Shown here: piece after piece, positions 13,745 to 15,616 of the stretch
Layout: every line of letters starts with the position of its first letter
How positions within the stretch are numbered: position 1 is the stretch's first letter
From: Ignavibacteria bacterium UBA6688
Lineage (GTDB): Bacteria; Bacteroidota; Ignavibacteria; UBA10030
DNA: 15,616 nt
Assembly (NCBI GenBank): GCA_002454845.1
Contig: DKJQ01000361.1
Coordinates: 1-15,616 of the forward strand
Direction of reading: 5' to 3'
Notes under the pieces: generated by a model
Seen by the model: the letters and a program-made list of their open reading frames with translations, nothing else
Told to the model about the DNA's origin: nothing
The model's database searches: none
Made by a program: the position numbers and the translations under genes

Positions 13745-15505
13745 ATGACCAACAACACTACCCTCCTGGCATGGGTTGATGAGTGTACCCGGCTCACAAA
13801 GCCGGACTCCGTTCATTGGTGCAGCGGAACGAAGGAGGAGTACCACTCGTTGATTCAAGCGATGCTCAAGGATGGCACGTTGATCGAGCTGAATCAAAAA
13901 ACCTACCCGCATTGCTATCTTCACCGCAGTCACCCCACCGATGTTGCCCGGACCGAAAACCTGACTTTTATCTGCACCACGAACGAGATCGATGCAGGAC
14001 CAACCAACAACTGGATGGCTCCCGCGGAAGCGAAAGCCCGCGTCTCGAAGCTCTTCGAAGGCTGTATGAAAGGTCGAACGATGTATGTGATCCCGTACCT
14101 CATGGGGCCTGTCGGATCGAAGTACTCCAAGGTCGGGGTCGAGATTACAGACAGTGCCTACGTGGCAGCCAACATGTACATCATGACGCGGATGGGAGAC
14201 GTTGCGTTACAGCATCTCGGAAGTTCCGGGGAATTTGTTCCGGGCCTGCACTCGCTGGGAGACCTTTCACCGGAGCGGAGGTTTATCATGCATTTTCCCG
14301 AAGAAAGACTGGTCTGGAGCATCGGGTCCGGCTACGGCGGGAATGCCCTGTTGGGGAAAAAATGTTTTGCCCTCCGCCTTGCGAGCTCCATGGCGAAACA
14401 TGAAGGCTGGATGGCGGAACACATGCTCGTCATTGGCCTCGAGGATCCCTCCGGAAAAGTGACCTATATGGCCGCCGCGTTTCCGAGCGCATCCGGCAAA
14501 ACGAACCTGGCGATGATGGTCTCCTCGCTGGCCAACCAGGGATACAAGGTCTGGACCGTCGGAGACGATATCGCCTGGATGCACATCGATGAGGAGGGGC
14601 AATTGCGGGCGATAAACCCTGAAGCAGGGTTCTTTGGGGTCGCTCCGGGAACCAGCAGGTCCACGAACCCGAGCGCCATCGAAACGGCCAAGACAAACAC
14701 GATTTTTACGAACGTCGGCCTTACTCCCTCCGGAGAACCGTGGTGGGAAGGGATCGGCGGCGACCCGCCGGCGGGGTTGATCGATTGGGAGGGGCATCGG
14801 TGGGCAAAGGAGAGTGGAAAAAAAGCTGCGCACCCAAACTCGCGGTTCACGGCACCTGCCAAACAATGTCCGTCCATTTCAAAACAATGGGAGGATCCGA
14901 AGGGTGTTCCCATCTCCGCGATCATTTGGGGAAGCCGGCGTTCGGTCACCGTCCCCCTGGTTATGCAAGCCTTCAATTGGCAGCATGGGGTTTTTCTCGG
15001 ATCAGGCATGGGCGCAGAAACGACGGCGGCCGCAACGGGGGCGGTCGGTGTGGTTCGGCGCGACCCGATGGCGATGTTACCATTTTGCGGATACAACATG
15101 GGGGACTATTTTCAGCACTGGCTGGACATCGGAAAGCGTCTCAAGAACCCGCCGTTGATCTTTCGCGTGAATTGGTTCCGGAAGAACAGTGAAGGAAAAT
15201 TTCTCTGGCCCGGCTATGGCGACAATATCCGGGTACTGAAGTGGATCCTCGAAAGGGTTCGCGGAGGGGGCAAAGCACAGGAAACCGCAGTCGGATTTCT
15301 CCCGACAGCCGATGCCATCGATACGGAAGGCCTGACGCTGGTACCGGGTGCGATGGAGGAATTGACCTCCACCGGCAAACACGGATGGATGGTGGGAGCG
15401 GATTCGATGGAGAAGTTCTACACACAGTTCGGGGACCGCCTCCCGAAGGAAATTTGGGCAGAACACAAAGCGCTCAGGGAGCGGCTGGATAAACTCCCCG
15501 GATAG
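13745..15505 (+). CDS. pckG: Phosphoenolpyruvate carboxykinase (GTP)
   Basis: A 586-residue cytoplasmic GTP-dependent PEPCK, which converts oxaloacetate and GTP to PEP and CO2, the first committed step of gluconeogenesis. Visible are VHWCSGTKEEY near the N-terminus, GSGYGGNALLGKKCFALR before the P-loop, the kinase-1a loop FPSASGKTN with K252, the kinase-2 metal site WTVGDDIAWM, and NWFRK with FLWPGYGDN near residue 475-493 for the guanine/substrate side. In GTP-PEPCKs I know, the P-loop reads SACGKTN with a reactive cysteine; here it is Ser (S250). The frame is open upstream, but ATG 13745 has GAGGAG before it and gives the usual N-terminus. It follows the zinc-ribbon gene by 58 bp and may be on the same transcript or have its own promoter. 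Confidence 0.96.
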   Translation: MTNNTTLLAWVDECTRLTKPDSVHWCSGTKEEYHSLIQAMLKDGTLIELNQKTYPHCYLHRSHPTDVARTENLTFICTTNEIDAGPTNNWMAPAEAKARVSKLFEGCMKGRTMYVIPYLMGPVGSKYSKVGVEITDSAYVAANMYIMTRMGDVALQHLGSSGEFVPGLHSLGDLSPERRFIMHFPEERLVWSIGSGYGGNALLGKKCFALRLASSMAKHEGWMAEHMLVIGLEDPSGKVTYMAAAFPSASGKTNLAMMVSSLANQGYKVWTVGDDIAWMHIDEEGQLRAINPEAGFFGVAPGTSRSTNPSAIETAKTNTIFTNVGLTPSGEPWWEGIGGDPPAGLIDWEGHRWAKESGKKAAHPNSRFTAPAKQCPSISKQWEDPKGVPISAIIWGSRRSVTVPLVMQAFNWQHGVFLGSGMGAETTAAATGAVGVVRRDPMAMLPFCGYNMGDYFQHWLDIGKRLKNPPLIFRVNWFRKNSEGKFLWPGYGDNIRVLKWILERVRGGGKAQETAVGFLPTADAIDTEGLTLVPGAMEELTSTGKHGWMVGADSMEKFYTQFGDRLPKEIWAEHKALRERLDKLPG

Positions 15506-15569
15506 GCGTCCTCCCCGCCCCGGCGATCCTTGAAACATTCATGATACCACAGAGAAGAGGCATGGACTT

Positions 15570-15616
15570 ATGAAACTCGATAAATTCATACGGAATCTCA
15601 TACCCCATGACGATAA
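15570..15616 (+). CDS. Start of a further gene, cut by window end
   Basis: An ATG at 15570 with GAAGAGG nine bases upstream opens a frame MKLDKFIRNLIPHDD that runs to the window edge. Only 15 full codons are visible. The start is reminiscent of DUF47/PhoU-like phosphate-transport regulators, which often begin with a short basic-hydrophobic helix and a DDKF-type motif, but this is a weak guess from very few residues. It would follow pckG by 64 bp. Confidence 0.4.
   Translation, partial: MKLDKFIRNLIPHDD

Overview
The window is a GC-rich (roughly 55-60% by eye) bacterial chromosomal segment in which every supported gene lies on the + strand, packed into short operons with several 4-bp stop/start overlaps. 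It encodes mostly metabolic and housekeeping functions; I see no tRNA, rRNA, CRISPR array, transposase or phage gene. A member of the FCB group (Bacteroidota, Ignavibacteriota or relatives) is the best guess. The hints are a GTP-type PEP carboxykinase, a small TonB-plug-like lipoprotein, a secreted sialidase-like propeller protein and one promoter overlapping a TAnnTTTG motif. This is inference, not proof.

Region 1 (1-3784) holds a zinc alcohol dehydrogenase, an amidohydrolase of the N-acyl-D-amino-acid deacylase family with altered metal-binding motifs, and a TauE/SafE-type membrane exporter. It ends in a 161-bp imperfect inverted repeat (3785-3945) that contains two further perfect hairpins and looks like a REP/MITE-type cloverleaf element.

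Region 2 (about 3980-8118) starts with a good promoter candidate. It encodes subunits A, B and C of the phenylacetyl-CoA epoxidase (paaABC), then a small lipoprotein gene broken by an in-frame TAA, a slipin/SPFH membrane protein, and paaD, the DUF59 plus zinc-ribbon accessory factor. The slipin gene overlaps paaD by 4 bp. The reductase subunit paaE and the rest of the phenylacetate pathway are not in the window.

Region 3 (8147-10431) has a secreted sialidase-like beta-propeller protein whose stop codon overlaps the TTG start of a full-length Sua5-type threonylcarbamoyl-AMP synthase (tRNA t6A modification).

Region 4 (10441-13018) begins with an AT-rich leader and an 11-bp perfect hairpin. It then carries larB (nickel-pincer cofactor synthesis, PurE-like fold), purE overlapping it by 4 bp, and purK. 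PurK and PurE together convert AIR to CAIR in purine synthesis; LarB is a structural relative of PurE acting on a different substrate.

Region 5 (13042-end) has a membrane-anchored protein joining an N-terminal zinc ribbon to a DUF2318-like cysteine domain, then GTP-dependent PEP carboxykinase (gluconeogenesis), then the first codons of another gene cut by the window edge.

The most notable points are the freshly broken TonB-plug-like lipoprotein, the cloverleaf repeat, the split paa cluster with a slipin coupled to paaD, the metal-ligand losses in the amidohydrolase, and the larB-purE tandem. I did not find clear evidence of an entirely new multi-gene system.
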